A stretch of DNA of 64,000 nucleotides from Vibrio spartinae (lineage in GTDB: Bacteria; Pseudomonadota; Gammaproteobacteria; Enterobacterales; Vibrionaceae), in the NCBI RefSeq assembly GCF_024347135.1, contig NZ_AP024908.1, forward strand, positions 310,001 to 374,000, read 5' to 3'. How positions within the stretch are numbered: the stretch's first letter is position 1; the number at the start of each line of letters is the position of its first letter. Below, piece by piece: positions 17,148 through 25,807 of the stretch. A program made the translations under genes and the position numbers. Below the pieces are notes generated by a model. That model saw only the letters and a program-made list of their open reading frames with translations. It had not been told where the DNA came from and searched no databases.

Positions 17148-17436
17148 CATGAAAACAGAAGGGCAAGCCTGTTATCCATGCTGAACAAACAGTGCGAATC
17201 AGAATACCATCGATTGTCGGAGGGACGTAGTATCGGGTTAAATTTATTTCATATGCAAACATGTTCTGCGATCGGCGACAAAGTTTTCTCACCAGAAATG
17301 GTGTGATTCGCTTGATTGTTCGTCCTTGATCTTCAGTCAGAGAATGAGATGATATATTGATATTTTCTCACGTGTGAGCGCTTCTCCGCAGAAGCGTCAG
17401 TGCGTTGTTGTCTGATGTTTTTTCAGGGAGGTGATC

Positions 17437-17886
17437 ATGAAGGGGTATTATATCAGCGCAGATAAAAAGAAACTGGATTTTGATGTTATCTATTCTTATT
17501 TATCAACAAGTTACTGGGCTGAGAATATTCCGGAGTCCGTCCTTCACAAAGCGATTGAAAATGCCTTTTGCTTTGGGGTGTATTTAGATTCCGGAGAGCA
17601 GGTTGGTTTTGCCAGAGTAATTACGGATCAAGCGACTTTCGCTTATCTGGCGGATGTGTTTATTCTGGAGGCGCATCGCGGGAAAGGGTTGAGTAAATGG
17701 CTGGTGGCAACGATCCTTGAGGCCCCCGACTTGCAGGGGCTACGGCGTATACTACTCACGACAAAAGATGCGCATGGCCTTTATGCTCAATATGGTTTTG
17801 TTCAAGTTGAACATCCTGAAAGATTGATGCACATCTGGCACCCCGATATTTACTTCACCGAGAGTGACTCAGCAACCGGGCACTAA
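17437..17886 (+). CDS. GNAT family N-acetyltransferase
   Basis: 149 residues. The acetyl-CoA-binding loop is seen as AHRGKGLSKWLV (about residues 86-97), preceded by the beta4 strand LADVFILEA and followed by LYAQYGF near the C-terminus, the classical GNAT layout. The ATG at 17437 follows GGGAGGTG at optimal spacing; an in-frame GTG six bases earlier overlaps that site. The substrate is unknown. It lies between, and convergent with the second of, two paralogous CI-like regulator genes, and may be their target or a passenger of the duplication. Confidence 0.87.
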   Translation: MKGYYISADKKKLDFDVIYSYLSTSYWAENIPESVLHKAIENAFCFGVYLDSGEQVGFARVITDQATFAYLADVFILEAHRGKGLSKWLVATILEAPDLQGLRRILLTTKDAHGLYAQYGFVQVEHPERLMHIWHPDIYFTESDSATGH

Positions 17887-17892
17887 ACGATG

Positions 17893-18540
17893 TCACGTCT
17901 CATCCTCGGTCAGAGATTGTCTCCGGGACATAAATAAGACCACTTGTCCGGCGACTTTGACGTCGGATTCGTTGACCGTCAAAGCGGACCCATCAAAATT
18001 CAGTGCCAGCTGTTTACCCGGTAGACGTTGCAGTGCATTAATTGACAATAGGCCATCAACATTGAGCAGATAAGTTCCGCTGACTGCTCGGGTGGCTTCC
18101 TGATCAACCAGATAAGTCATATCCCCGTCGCGGACAGCAATGACATTGGAAATCTCCAATTCATCTAAAAAGAACTGATCCAACGTCATCGTCCCTCGAT
18201 GATTGAGTTGCCCATTCTTCAACGCAAACAAATCAATATGTACCAGACGTTTTGGTTCATCATTGACATGATATTCATGAGCGGCAGCATTCGGGTAAGG
18301 ATCACCTTCATCGAGTAGTAGCCACTTTAAAGAAATCCCCTTGTGTAAATGTAATCTGATTGCCAGCTCATAAGGGCAGACATTTCGTTTATGCCATGTC
18401 GCGAAAGTCGATGTCGGAACATTGAGTTGCTCGGACAGAGCGCGCGTACTCTTGGCGTTTAGTATGTTGCATAGCTTTTCTGTGACCTGCTTCCCAGCAA
18501 GATAGTCAAAAGGCGGCAATGAAACTTGTTTTTTACTCAT
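17893..18540 (-). CDS. CI-like helix-turn-helix regulator, copy 2
   Basis: 215 residues, paralogous to the protein at 16494-17120 over its full length (for example KKQVSLPPFDYLAGKQVTEK versus KKQVLLPTIDYQLGKQVTDR at the start, and LHKGISLKWLLLDEGDPYP versus LHKGVSLKWLLLGEGTPYP). Same CI-type helix-turn-helix and same degenerate S24-like C-terminal half without a Ser-Lys dyad. Its 3' end stops 6 bases from the GNAT stop codon. The divergence in the middle and tail suggests the two copies may have different partners or operators. Confidence 0.8.
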   Translation of the reverse strand: MSKKQVSLPPFDYLAGKQVTEKLCNILNAKSTRALSEQLNVPTSTFATWHKRNVCPYELAIRLHLHKGISLKWLLLDEGDPYPNAAAHEYHVNDEPKRLVHIDLFALKNGQLNHRGTMTLDQFFLDELEISNVIAVRDGDMTYLVDQEATRAVSGTYLLNVDGLLSINALQRLPGKQLALNFDGSALTVNESDVKVAGQVVLFMSRRQSLTEDET

Positions 18541-18557
18541 ATGCGATCAATAATATC

Positions 18558-18567
18558 CTCAAATGAG
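18558..18567 (-). promoter_or_regulatory. Palindromic element upstream of CI-like copy 2
   Basis: CTCAAATGAG, 18 bases upstream of the start codon, at the same place as CTCAATTGAG before copy 1. Candidate shared autoregulatory operator. Confidence 0.5.
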
Positions 18568-18821
18568 CATGTTATGTAGAAAGGCAAGCCTGCATTACAT
18601 GCTGAATAAACAATGACTTAACAGGATAACATGATGGCTTTTCTGCCAATAGCCTTAAATACACTTTTTATGAAGTCACTCCATAATCTACGCATTTGAA
18701 TCAATAAAATATTCAATTGCTATTTCCTATGATGGGGAGATCCACACCCGTTTTACGTGAAACCCATGCTGGATCGGATGATGACGACATTCTCTTGTCT
18801 GTCTATTCCGGTTGTTGCTTT

Positions 18822-18845
18822 GCCCTCAATTTGAGGGCTTTTTTT
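18822..18845 (+). terminator. Orphan Rho-independent terminator
   Basis: GCCCTC / GAGGGC stem around an AATTT loop followed by seven T residues. No rightward gene precedes it: the gene to the left is on the minus strand. It may end a short untranslated RNA starting somewhere in 18600-18800, or act as an attenuator before the gene at 18893. Confidence 0.75.
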
Positions 18846-18892
18846 CAGCTTGGTTGCAGCGCTAAATGATTGAATGACACTTTGTATTGGGA

Positions 18893-19675
18893 ATGATGAT
18901 GATCAATGAATTCGATTTGGATACTGAAACATCCGCATGCGTCACTGAGAAACCTCGAAAGCGTCCAATTTACTGGAAACACTCACCCATATATTGGCCG
19001 GCACTTTCTTCACAACAAGCAGCACGGGAGATTCCGCTGAAGTACGTCTCCGATAAGGTTGATATCACGATCTTATCTCCGAATGAATGGTGGGAATTCT
19101 TGTCACTGCTGTATCATCGAAAGCATCAGCGACCACCTGAACATCTCACGCTACCCGCCTGTGATCCACTGGTGCTATGTGTGGAATTGGGCATCACAGC
19201 CTACGTCAAAAATTACAATCACAACACTTATTTGGTGTTACCGGAGTATCGGAAGCATCTTATGACTTTACTCTCTGGTGACTACTTCCGTCATCGGCAT
19301 CCCCAAATTCTGACATTAGGGCTGGGCGCGCTAAGTATTGAAACCAATATCTCTTTGGCAACACATGTCATTTCATCGGTAGAAATATTAATCGGGGAAT
19401 CGCGGCATATGTTGCAATACCTGATGAATGATGAGCAACTGTTAAGTCAGTTAGGACTTGGGCATGTATCACTTTTGGCTCAGTCGATTACCACTGCTGG
19501 GACGTCACTGTCTCTGGAAGAATCCTTTCCAGTCTCACTCTGCGTTGGTTTAGGTTTGGTGTTGGTCAGTATCGCCTCACCGGTGTGGGAAACCGAGCGT
19601 AAAACGATATTTTCACAGGCGATGGTTGATAAAATGTCAGAGCTTGTGATCAGTGAGGCTGAACTCCCGGAGTAG
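18893..19675 (+). CDS. Hypothetical protein, unknown function
   Basis: About 260 residues, not recognised. No signal peptide. The N-terminal third is hydrophilic with a conserved-looking KRPIYWKHSPIYWPALSS stretch and PNEWWEFLSLLYHRKHQRPP; the middle contains short hydrophobic helices (PLVLCVELGITAYVKN; ILTLGLGALSIETNISLA), and the C-terminal half has LCVGLGLVLVSIASPVW, which might be a membrane-associated helix. Several ATG codons are clustered at 18893-18901; I give the first. A terminator lies just upstream, so it has its own promoter or is attenuated. Codon use is like that of neighbours, so it is probably a real gene. Confidence 0.6.
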   Translation: MMMINEFDLDTETSACVTEKPRKRPIYWKHSPIYWPALSSQQAAREIPLKYVSDKVDITILSPNEWWEFLSLLYHRKHQRPPEHLTLPACDPLVLCVELGITAYVKNYNHNTYLVLPEYRKHLMTLLSGDYFRHRHPQILTLGLGALSIETNISLATHVISSVEILIGESRHMLQYLMNDEQLLSQLGLGHVSLLAQSITTAGTSLSLEESFPVSLCVGLGLVLVSIASPVWETERKTIFSQAMVDKMSELVISEAELPE

Positions 19676-19850
19676 AGCATCCGTACGGCTGGTCAGTCTG
19701 CTCGGAAAATCAATCAGATATTGCGTTATCGTAACGATGCTCCATACTTAATTTATACTAAAGCTGTCTATACTAAAATAATTCTAAGTTCTGGGGCTAG
19801 GAAGTGATGGATAGTGATCCATAAAAGTTTATTCTGATGGAAGCTCTAAA

Positions 19851-21797
19851 GTGATACTGACCAGAAAATTTCCGAAACTATTTTTGTTTTATAGCCTACT
19901 GGTAGGTACGTTTTTATTATTGTTATCAATGCTTTATCGGGTCGAGTTACATAAAGTCGATACGACCATGATGAACAATGCAAGTAACCAAATATTCAGT
20001 GCTAGAAAAGCGCTTGAAAACGCACTCAGATGGCGTGTGAGTGATATGAACTTCTTTGAAAAGACACTCATGGCGGCAGAGTTCGATCAACCCGGGCATC
20101 TGAAAGCTGAAAAAATCGCATCACTATGGCGCACTTTTATTCAATCTCGTCGAGTTTATACAGAAGTGAAGTGGGTTGATTTCTCTGGACAAGAACAAAT
20201 TAAAATTAGTTATAGGGCAAGACGAGTCTCAATTGCTCAGGAAAAGAATCTAACTAATATCAGCAAAATGTCTTATTTTAAAGATATTATGGCATTCCCT
20301 CGTAAGAAAATATTTATCTCACCACTTAGTATCGATATGAAAGAAAGTGTCAACGCAATTAATGATGTACCCGTGTTGGTACTTGGTGAGAAGGTAGAAA
20401 ATATATCGAAAAATAAAAGCCTGAAAGGAATACTGATTGTTAGCTATAAAGTCGATAATCTATTGAGTCGTATGTATAATATTAATGAAAACCTCTGGAT
20501 TTCAAATAATATGGGGCAATGGTTTAAAATTGCTTCGGATCGTTCACTCGAGAAAAAATATCAGTTGAAATATCAAATTAAAATGCCAATTGACCATCTT
20601 CAAGTCTGGAAAAAGATCAGTGCAGAAACCTCAGGAACATTTATTGATGACCACGAATTTGGGGCCTTTGATACATTATTAACTGTGGAAAAAAATGGTA
20701 AGCTCCGTGGCACGAGATTTTATGTCAGCGATGCAGAACGCCAGTTCCCCCACTATCCGTTGAAAATTATCTATTATATTGAAAAGAAACATTTAGAGGC
20801 TTTAAAAAAATCCATCCATGATCATCATATTGTGATGATTGGCGGTTTCTTTATTTTCTTTGTTTTCTTTGGCTATTATATTTTCTCTATGTATTTTAAA
20901 TCTCAGAAGACAATTAATAAGTTATTGGTAGCAAATACAATTATCGACAATTATGTGATTCATGCTACTGCGGATTTAGACGATCATCTTGAATCTGTGT
21001 CTGAGGCTTTTTGTCAGGTCTCTGGATATACTGACGAAGAACTACAAGGTCAGTCATATTATCGACTTTGTCACCCGGATATATCTAAATACCTTCCTGC
21101 TGATATAAAAGATAATATTCTGGCAGAGAAATCCTGGAGCGGAGAGATCAAAAAGCTCAGTAAAACTGGTGAAGTATATTGGGTACTCGCTTATATTGAA
21201 CCGACTTACGACATCAATAAACGTCTGATTGGATATACCACTGTGGAGCAGAATATTACGGACCGCAAGTATCTTGAAGTGCTGTCTGTCACTGATCGGC
21301 TGACCGGGATGCATAACCGCCTGAAATTAGACGAAACACTGGAGAGAGAAGTATCCCGAGCGGATCGTCATAATAATCCTTTATCGATAATTATGTTTGA
21401 TATCGATGATTTTAAAGTGGTCAACGACACCTTCGGTCATCAGGCCGGTGATGAAGTGTTATGGAAGATTGCCGAACTATTAAAACAACATGTGAGGACG
21501 ACCGATATTCCCGGCCGCTGGGGAGGCGAAGAGTTTCTGGTGGTATGTCCTGAAACGGATCACTATGGCGTACGTATTCTGGCAGAAAATATACGCCAGT
21601 TATTTATGAATTATGATTTTGGTGTAGTAAAACGTTGCACATGTAGCTTCGGAGTGGTGACACGTCAGGATAATGAAAGTATCGACCAGATGATAGAGCG
21701 TGCTGATATGGCTCTGTATACCGCGAAAGGCAGAGGTAAAAACCGAGTTGAGTCAGGCGAGCGCCGGCTCATTCAAATGCGTCAACATAAACGATGA
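19851..21797 (+). CDS. Membrane-bound sensor diguanylate cyclase (periplasmic sensor, PAS, GGDEF)
   Basis: 648 residues. A first membrane helix (about residues 9-27), a periplasmic region of about 300 residues that may be a dCACHE-type sensor, a second helix (about 325-347), a PAS domain (about 360-475, with VSGYTDEELQGQSYYRLCHP), and a GGDEF domain (about 480-635). The active site reads GRWGGEEF, and an RTTD I-site lies five residues before it, so both catalysis and product inhibition look intact. It should make cyclic di-GMP from GTP in response to an external ligand. The start is GTG at 19851 with GGAAG upstream. No effector gene is adjacent. Confidence 0.9.
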   Translation: MILTRKFPKLFLFYSLLVGTFLLLLSMLYRVELHKVDTTMMNNASNQIFSARKALENALRWRVSDMNFFEKTLMAAEFDQPGHLKAEKIASLWRTFIQSRRVYTEVKWVDFSGQEQIKISYRARRVSIAQEKNLTNISKMSYFKDIMAFPRKKIFISPLSIDMKESVNAINDVPVLVLGEKVENISKNKSLKGILIVSYKVDNLLSRMYNINENLWISNNMGQWFKIASDRSLEKKYQLKYQIKMPIDHLQVWKKISAETSGTFIDDHEFGAFDTLLTVEKNGKLRGTRFYVSDAERQFPHYPLKIIYYIEKKHLEALKKSIHDHHIVMIGGFFIFFVFFGYYIFSMYFKSQKTINKLLVANTIIDNYVIHATADLDDHLESVSEAFCQVSGYTDEELQGQSYYRLCHPDISKYLPADIKDNILAEKSWSGEIKKLSKTGEVYWVLAYIEPTYDINKRLIGYTTVEQNITDRKYLEVLSVTDRLTGMHNRLKLDETLEREVSRADRHNNPLSIIMFDIDDFKVVNDTFGHQAGDEVLWKIAELLKQHVRTTDIPGRWGGEEFLVVCPETDHYGVRILAENIRQLFMNYDFGVVKRCTCSFGVVTRQDNESIDQMIERADMALYTAKGRGKNRVESGERRLIQMRQHKR

Positions 21798-21824
21798 TCG
21801 ATAAACAAGATGATCGATAAACAA
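21793..21824. repeat. Two tandem copies of a 16-bp unit
   Basis: GATGATCGATAAACAA twice in direct tandem, spanning the stop codon of the diguanylate cyclase gene (first copy supplies the stop). Confidence 0.9.
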
Positions 21825-22058
21825 TGAGCAAAGCGCACAGCCATTGAGCCCATGACAAACTCATTTTACCGATGCAGCATCGTGACATATCAATTTGATT
21901 GTCATTTAAAGTTCATATATTTGTGATTGATAGCCTCAGAATGAACATGAAGGGGACCAAAAACACATTGTGAGCGGTTGACCATTGTGACTTTAAAATA
22001 TAAAAATACTCTCATTTGAAAAACGAAACCTCTAGAGTTTTGCGCCTTGGCTTATCTT

Positions 22059-22092
22059 GATATATGTGATGAGTATCGAATTCACATATATC
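22059..22092. promoter_or_regulatory. 11-bp inverted repeat upstream of a small gene
   Basis: GATATATGTGA and TCACATATATC, perfect arms 12 bases apart, centred about 75 bases before the start at 22149. The spacing does not fit CRP (which needs 6). It may be an operator for the small gene downstream; no regulator recognised. The rest of 21825-22148 shows nothing else. Confidence 0.4.
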
Positions 22093-22148
22093 ATTCATTA
22101 TGAAACTGGCGACACGATCAGTTCACAAAAACGTTGGCAGGTATAAAC

Positions 22149-22358
22149 ATGAAAAAAAATTATTCGGAATATTCCGAGCAGGCGGTCAGGAATTTTATGG
22201 CTGACCTCTTTGAAACGTTCGATTCGCAACTGAAGGATAGTCAGGATCCTCGCGTTGAACTGGAATTCTTCGGCGGAACAATCGAAATCCGCTTGCTCTC
22301 TTTTGAAGGGGTCTATAAACCTCAGCTCGTTGCTCTGGCCGAACCTGAATCTTCCTGA
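22149..22358 (+). CDS. Small acidic hypothetical protein
   Basis: 69 residues, strongly acidic (FMADLFETFDSQLKDSQDPRVELEFFGG), no signal peptide or membrane helix. The ATG at 22149 is preceded by GGCAGG. Not recognised. It is followed by a 10-bp hairpin and the convergent SulP gene. An intact inverted repeat in its upstream region supports it being expressed, but evidence is modest. Confidence 0.5.
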   Translation: MKKNYSEYSEQAVRNFMADLFETFDSQLKDSQDPRVELEFFGGTIEIRLLSFEGVYKPQLVALAEPESS

Positions 22359-22376
22359 TCTTTTCAGTGAGCAGAG

Positions 22377-22404
22377 AGACTTCAGGTGGTATGTCCTGAA
22401 GTCT
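22377..22404. terminator. Hairpin between convergent genes
   Basis: Perfect 10-bp stem AGACTTCAGG / CCTGAAGTCT with an 8-nt loop, between the small acidic protein gene and the convergent SulP gene. No T tract. Confidence 0.45.
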
Positions 22405-22426
22405 TACCTCTGAAACCTGGTAAACG

Positions 22427-24112
22427 TTATGCTCCTGTTGATGGCTGTGATGCAGATTCAATCATTTGCAATGCGGTGTGTAGCGCTGTTTGAAATTCAG
22501 CGAAATAATAATCTTCACCAATCTGTTGTATGATGCCGACTTTTTGTAATTTATAAGTGACTCGGGCGTTGGCGCCGGAGATCATCACTCGGATATTCCG
22601 GCGTCTGAAATCCTGAACCATCTCTTCCAGTGTCTGTAAGCCAGTCATATCCATAAACGGCACCCATTTCAGTCGTAATATCAGAATTTGGGGCTTGTCC
22701 GGGATACTGTGCATGACACGTTCAAAGGCATCCGCAGCGGCAAAGAAAAATGGTCCTTCCAACGCATAAACTGCCAGTTCAAGCGGTAATTGTGTGATGC
22801 CTTGATGTGCCAGTTCATCAGCCAGTTCAACATTGGTACTGGCTTTGACTTCAACACTCGTCGCCATGCGTTTAACAAAGTGCAAAACGGCAATAATGAC
22901 CCCGATATTGACAGCCACAACCAGATCGGCAAAAACCGTCAGGAAGAATGTAATCAGTAGAATGAGGACATCCGCTCTCGGGGCCCGTTTCAGTAGTTTG
23001 AGAAAGTGCCGGACTTCACTCATATTCCACGCGACCACGAACAAAATTGCACTCAGGGCTGCAAGTGGGATATTGACCGCCAGCGGGGCGAGCAGGAGCA
23101 GGATGATAATGAGGGTGGCGGTATGGACAAGGCCTGCCAGCGGACTATTGCCACCGTTACGGATATTGGTCGCTGTCCGGGCAATCGCTCCTGTTGCAGC
23201 AATGCCACCGAACAGGGGAGACACCATATTCGCGATACCCTGACCAATTAACTCTTGATTTGAATTATGCCGTGTCCCAGTCATTCCGTCTGCAACCACC
23301 GCAGATAAAAGTGACTCGATTGCCCCTAGCATTGCAATCGCAAATGCAGGGCCGATCAACGGAATCAAGTCCGCAAGACTTGCTTGTGGCAGCGTCACTG
23401 ATGGTAACCCCTGAGGGATGCCGCCAAATGCTGTCCCGATGGTACGGATACTGTCGAGATGTAGCGTATTCTGTAACAGCGTTGCGACGACCAGTGCCAG
23501 CAACGGACCGGGGACTTTGGTCAGTTTCGGGATCTTCGGTCCGTAAATGACAATCACCAAAGACAGCAGAGCCAGCCCGGTTGTTTGCCAGTCTAACTGA
23601 GGGAAAGCGTGATAGATGGACAGCAGCTTCTGATGAAAGTGTTCACCATGAATTTGCGGTAAACCGAAGAACTCCTGCCATTGTCCGACCCAGATAATGA
23701 CCCCGATACCGCTGGTAAAGCCAATAATCACCGGATCAGGAATAAACCGAATGATGCTGCCAAGCTTGGTAATGCCCAACAGCAGCAGAAAAACACCTGC
23801 CATCATGGTAGCAATTTGTAAGCCACTGATACCGTAGTCATGGACCACGCCGGACAATAACACGATGAAAGCACCAGTCGGCCCTGCGATTTGAATGCGG
23901 GAACCACCGAACAACGAAACGAGTATGCCGGCAACGATAGCCGTGTACAGACCCTGCTCCGGTTTCACACCTGATGCAATTGCAAACGCCATTGCCAGGG
24001 GTAAAGCGACCACACCGACAATGACACCCGCGCTAATATTCCGTAACCATTGAGAAGGATGAAAGAGCCCGGCTTTATAGGACTCATAACAGGCAATCAT
24101 GCTAATAACCAT
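22427..24112 (-). CDS. SulP family anion transporter with STAS domain
   Basis: 561 residues. About 10-12 membrane segments (residues 25-415), beginning with the SulP signature region VGVVALPLAMAFAIASGV, QIAGPTGAFIVLLSG and GGIAATGAIARTATNIRNGG, then a cytoplasmic STAS domain (about 440-545; ILILRLKWVPFMDMTGLQTLEEM). SulP proteins carry sulfate, bicarbonate or dicarboxylates; the substrate is not determined. The start could also be an ATG 12 bases further in. It is divergent from ldhA. Confidence 0.9.
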   Translation of the reverse strand: MVISMIACYESYKAGLFHPSQWLRNISAGVIVGVVALPLAMAFAIASGVKPEQGLYTAIVAGILVSLFGGSRIQIAGPTGAFIVLLSGVVHDYGISGLQIATMMAGVFLLLLGITKLGSIIRFIPDPVIIGFTSGIGVIIWVGQWQEFFGLPQIHGEHFHQKLLSIYHAFPQLDWQTTGLALLSLVIVIYGPKIPKLTKVPGPLLALVVATLLQNTLHLDSIRTIGTAFGGIPQGLPSVTLPQASLADLIPLIGPAFAIAMLGAIESLLSAVVADGMTGTRHNSNQELIGQGIANMVSPLFGGIAATGAIARTATNIRNGGNSPLAGLVHTATLIIILLLLAPLAVNIPLAALSAILFVVAWNMSEVRHFLKLLKRAPRADVLILLITFFLTVFADLVVAVNIGVIIAVLHFVKRMATSVEVKASTNVELADELAHQGITQLPLELAVYALEGPFFFAAADAFERVMHSIPDKPQILILRLKWVPFMDMTGLQTLEEMVQDFRRRNIRVMISGANARVTYKLQKVGIIQQIGEDYYFAEFQTALHTALQMIESASQPSTGA

Positions 24113-24286
24113 TAAAAGAGAAAGGAGACCAGATCTTACAACGATGTTTTACACTGTAAAGAGCAACTAGTAATAATTTCATGATTTCGGTATAAAACCA
24201 GAGCGGACAGCAAAATAGTCAACATGAATGCAACATAATAACAGTCGCTGCCGTTTATTTTATTGTTCAGTCTGAGGAATGAAGTG

Positions 24287-25291
24287 ATGAAAATATCAGT
24301 ATTTAGCTCGAAAGCTTATGATCAGGCGTATTTTACCCAGGCCAATCAGGCATACGGATTCGAGCTTGAGTTTTACGAAGTCCGGTTAGACCAAAAAACC
24401 GCCAGACTCGCGCATAACAGCCCGGTTGTCTGCGCATTTGTAAATGATGATCTGTCGGAGCAGGTGCTACAGACCTTAGCTGAAAATGGCACCCAATTAT
24501 TGGCAATGCGCTGCGCGGGGTATAACAATGTTGATCTGGCAGCCGCCAAAAAGTACCACATTACCGTGGTGCGTGTACCGGCATACTCGCCTGAAGCGGT
24601 GGCTGAGCATACCGTCGGTTTAATGATGACACTGAATCGGCGCATTCATAAAGCCTATCAACGTACCCGCGATGCCAATTTTTCACTCGACGGATTAGTC
24701 GGGTTCAACATGCATGGTAAAACAGCCGGCATTATCGGAACCGGAAAAATCGGTGTGGCGACCCTGCGGATTTTGAAAGGATTCGGCATGCGATTATTGG
24801 TGCATGATCCGTATCAGAATCCTGCGGCACTTGAGCTCGGGGCAGAATATGTCGATTTAGATACGCTACTGCAAGCGTCGGATGTGATTAGTCTGCACTG
24901 TCCGCTCTTCAAAGAAAATCACCACATGCTCGATGCTCAGGCTTTCGCTAAAATGAAAAAGGGCGTGATGATCATCAATACCAGCCGAGGTGCATTACTG
25001 AATGCACTTGATGCGATTGAAGCACTTAAACAAGGTGTTATCGGCTCTCTGGGGCTGGATGTTTACGAAGAAGAACAAGAACTGTTTTTTGAAGATAAAT
25101 CCAATGTTGTGATTACCGATGATGTGTTCCGCCGTTTATCGGCTTGCCATAATGTCCTGTTTACCGGCCATCAGGCATTTCTGACTAAAGAAGCCTTATT
25201 ATCGATCGCCAGTACGACATTCGACAATGTGAACAGCTTCCAGCAGCACACCCGCAGTGGTAATGAGGTCGAGTCAGTCGTTGCAAAATAA
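24287..25291 (+). CDS. ldhA: Fermentative D-lactate dehydrogenase
   Basis: 334 residues, very similar to E. coli LdhA. Visible features are RCAGYNNVDLAAAKK (catalytic Arg region at about 78), the NAD-binding GTGKIGVATLRILKGFGMR (about 151-169), the NTSRGALLNA loop, and FTGHQAFLT with the catalytic His near residue 296. It reduces pyruvate to D-lactate with NADH under fermentative conditions. The ATG at 24287 is preferred over an upstream start because it gives the LdhA N-terminus (MKISVFSSKAYD). Directly downstream is the Qrr sRNA gene on the same strand. Confidence 0.95.
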   Translation: MKISVFSSKAYDQAYFTQANQAYGFELEFYEVRLDQKTARLAHNSPVVCAFVNDDLSEQVLQTLAENGTQLLAMRCAGYNNVDLAAAKKYHITVVRVPAYSPEAVAEHTVGLMMTLNRRIHKAYQRTRDANFSLDGLVGFNMHGKTAGIIGTGKIGVATLRILKGFGMRLLVHDPYQNPAALELGAEYVDLDTLLQASDVISLHCPLFKENHHMLDAQAFAKMKKGVMIINTSRGALLNALDAIEALKQGVIGSLGLDVYEEEQELFFEDKSNVVITDDVFRRLSACHNVLFTGHQAFLTKEALLSIASTTFDNVNSFQQHTRSGNEVESVVAK

Positions 25292-25310
25292 AAACATTTG
25301 CATTTTAAGA
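25281..25310 (+). promoter_or_regulatory. Possible LuxO-type upstream sites for qrr
   Basis: Two TTGCA half-sites (TTGCAAAATAAAA at 25281 and TTGCATTTTAAGA at 25298), about 140 and 125 bases before the sRNA start. They resemble one half of the LuxO consensus TTGCA-N3-TGCAA, and LuxO acts from upstream at sigma-54 qrr promoters. The match is partial. Confidence 0.4.
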
Positions 25311-25396
25311 ATGACATATGAGTTTCACTGTATTGCGAATAGGTTTATATTTATGCGAATCTTTTAAAATCAAATAGTTATATTTATTTTAAAAGT

Positions 25397-25412
25397 TGGC
25401 ACGCATACTGCA
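25397..25412 (+). promoter_or_regulatory. Sigma-54 promoter of qrr
   Basis: TGGCACGCATACTGCA fits the -24/-12 consensus (TGGCAC-N5-TTGCA) with one change in the -12 element. The -12 C places +1 at about 25423, the first base of the sRNA. Confidence 0.9.
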
Positions 25413-25422
25413 ATATCTATCG

Positions 25423-25525
25423 TGACCCTTATTAAGCCGAGGGTCACCTAGCCAACTGACGTTGTTAGTGAACCTATTTTGTTCATATTGATAGCCAATC
25501 ACAATTTTGTGGTTGGCTTTTTTTT
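25423..25525 (+). ncRNA. qrr: Qrr quorum-regulatory sRNA
   Basis: About 103 nt. It begins with a GTGACCC...GGGTCAC 5' hairpin and carries the invariant Qrr core GGTCACCTAGCCAACTGAC followed by GTTGTTAGTGAA (25442-25472). This pairs with luxR/hapR-type and luxO mRNAs with help from Hfq. It ends in an intrinsic terminator (AGCCAATCACAA / TTGTGGTTGGCT and eight T). A sigma-54 promoter precedes it exactly. In vibrios, phosphorylated LuxO turns on qrr genes at low cell density, which in turn represses the master quorum regulator. Identification is by the core sequence, promoter and terminator together. Confidence 0.97.
25493..25522 (+). repeat. 30-bp Qrr terminator sequence, left copy of a direct repeat
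   Basis: The 30 bases of the Qrr terminator stem-loop and first T residues are repeated exactly at 33734-33763, in the same orientation. The loop and wobble positions are also identical, so this is common origin rather than two similar terminators. Confidence 0.9.
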
Positions 25526-25753
25526 GGGTAAAAATCGATAGTGAGGTGGTTCTGCTATAAACATTTGATCATTAGTCGCTCTTCAATTGAACATATAAAA
25601 AAGTGATTGTTTACTAAAAAATAATAATAAAGTTGTCAATATTTATATCGATGATATTATTCCTACCCTATATTTGTCATTTCCATGACATTTGTGTTTT
25701 TCAATCTTTATGAAAAGTTGATATGAGTCAATATATTCGAAAGTTATAATATA
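25526..25753. other. AT-rich upstream region of the first split TPS cluster
   Basis: Very AT-rich. It contains an inverted repeat TGTCAT-TTCC-ATGACA at 25675-25690. The paralogous cluster has TGACAT-TCTC-ATGACA at 43146-43161, at a similar distance from its first gene, so it may be a shared regulatory element. Confidence 0.4.
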
Positions 25754-25807
25754 TTGGTGGTATTGATTTTTCTGGGTTTATTCAATTCCGGGGTCAGTGC
25801 TGGTTAT

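Noticed and set aside
17106..17306. A 66-codon frame between CI-like copy 1 and the GNAT gene
   Set aside because: It overlaps the regulator's leader and candidate operator, and the paralogous leader has no equivalent frame.
16494..18540. LexA-type self-cleaving repressors
   Set aside because: Both CI-like proteins lack the Ser and Lys catalytic motifs expected in S24 peptidases.
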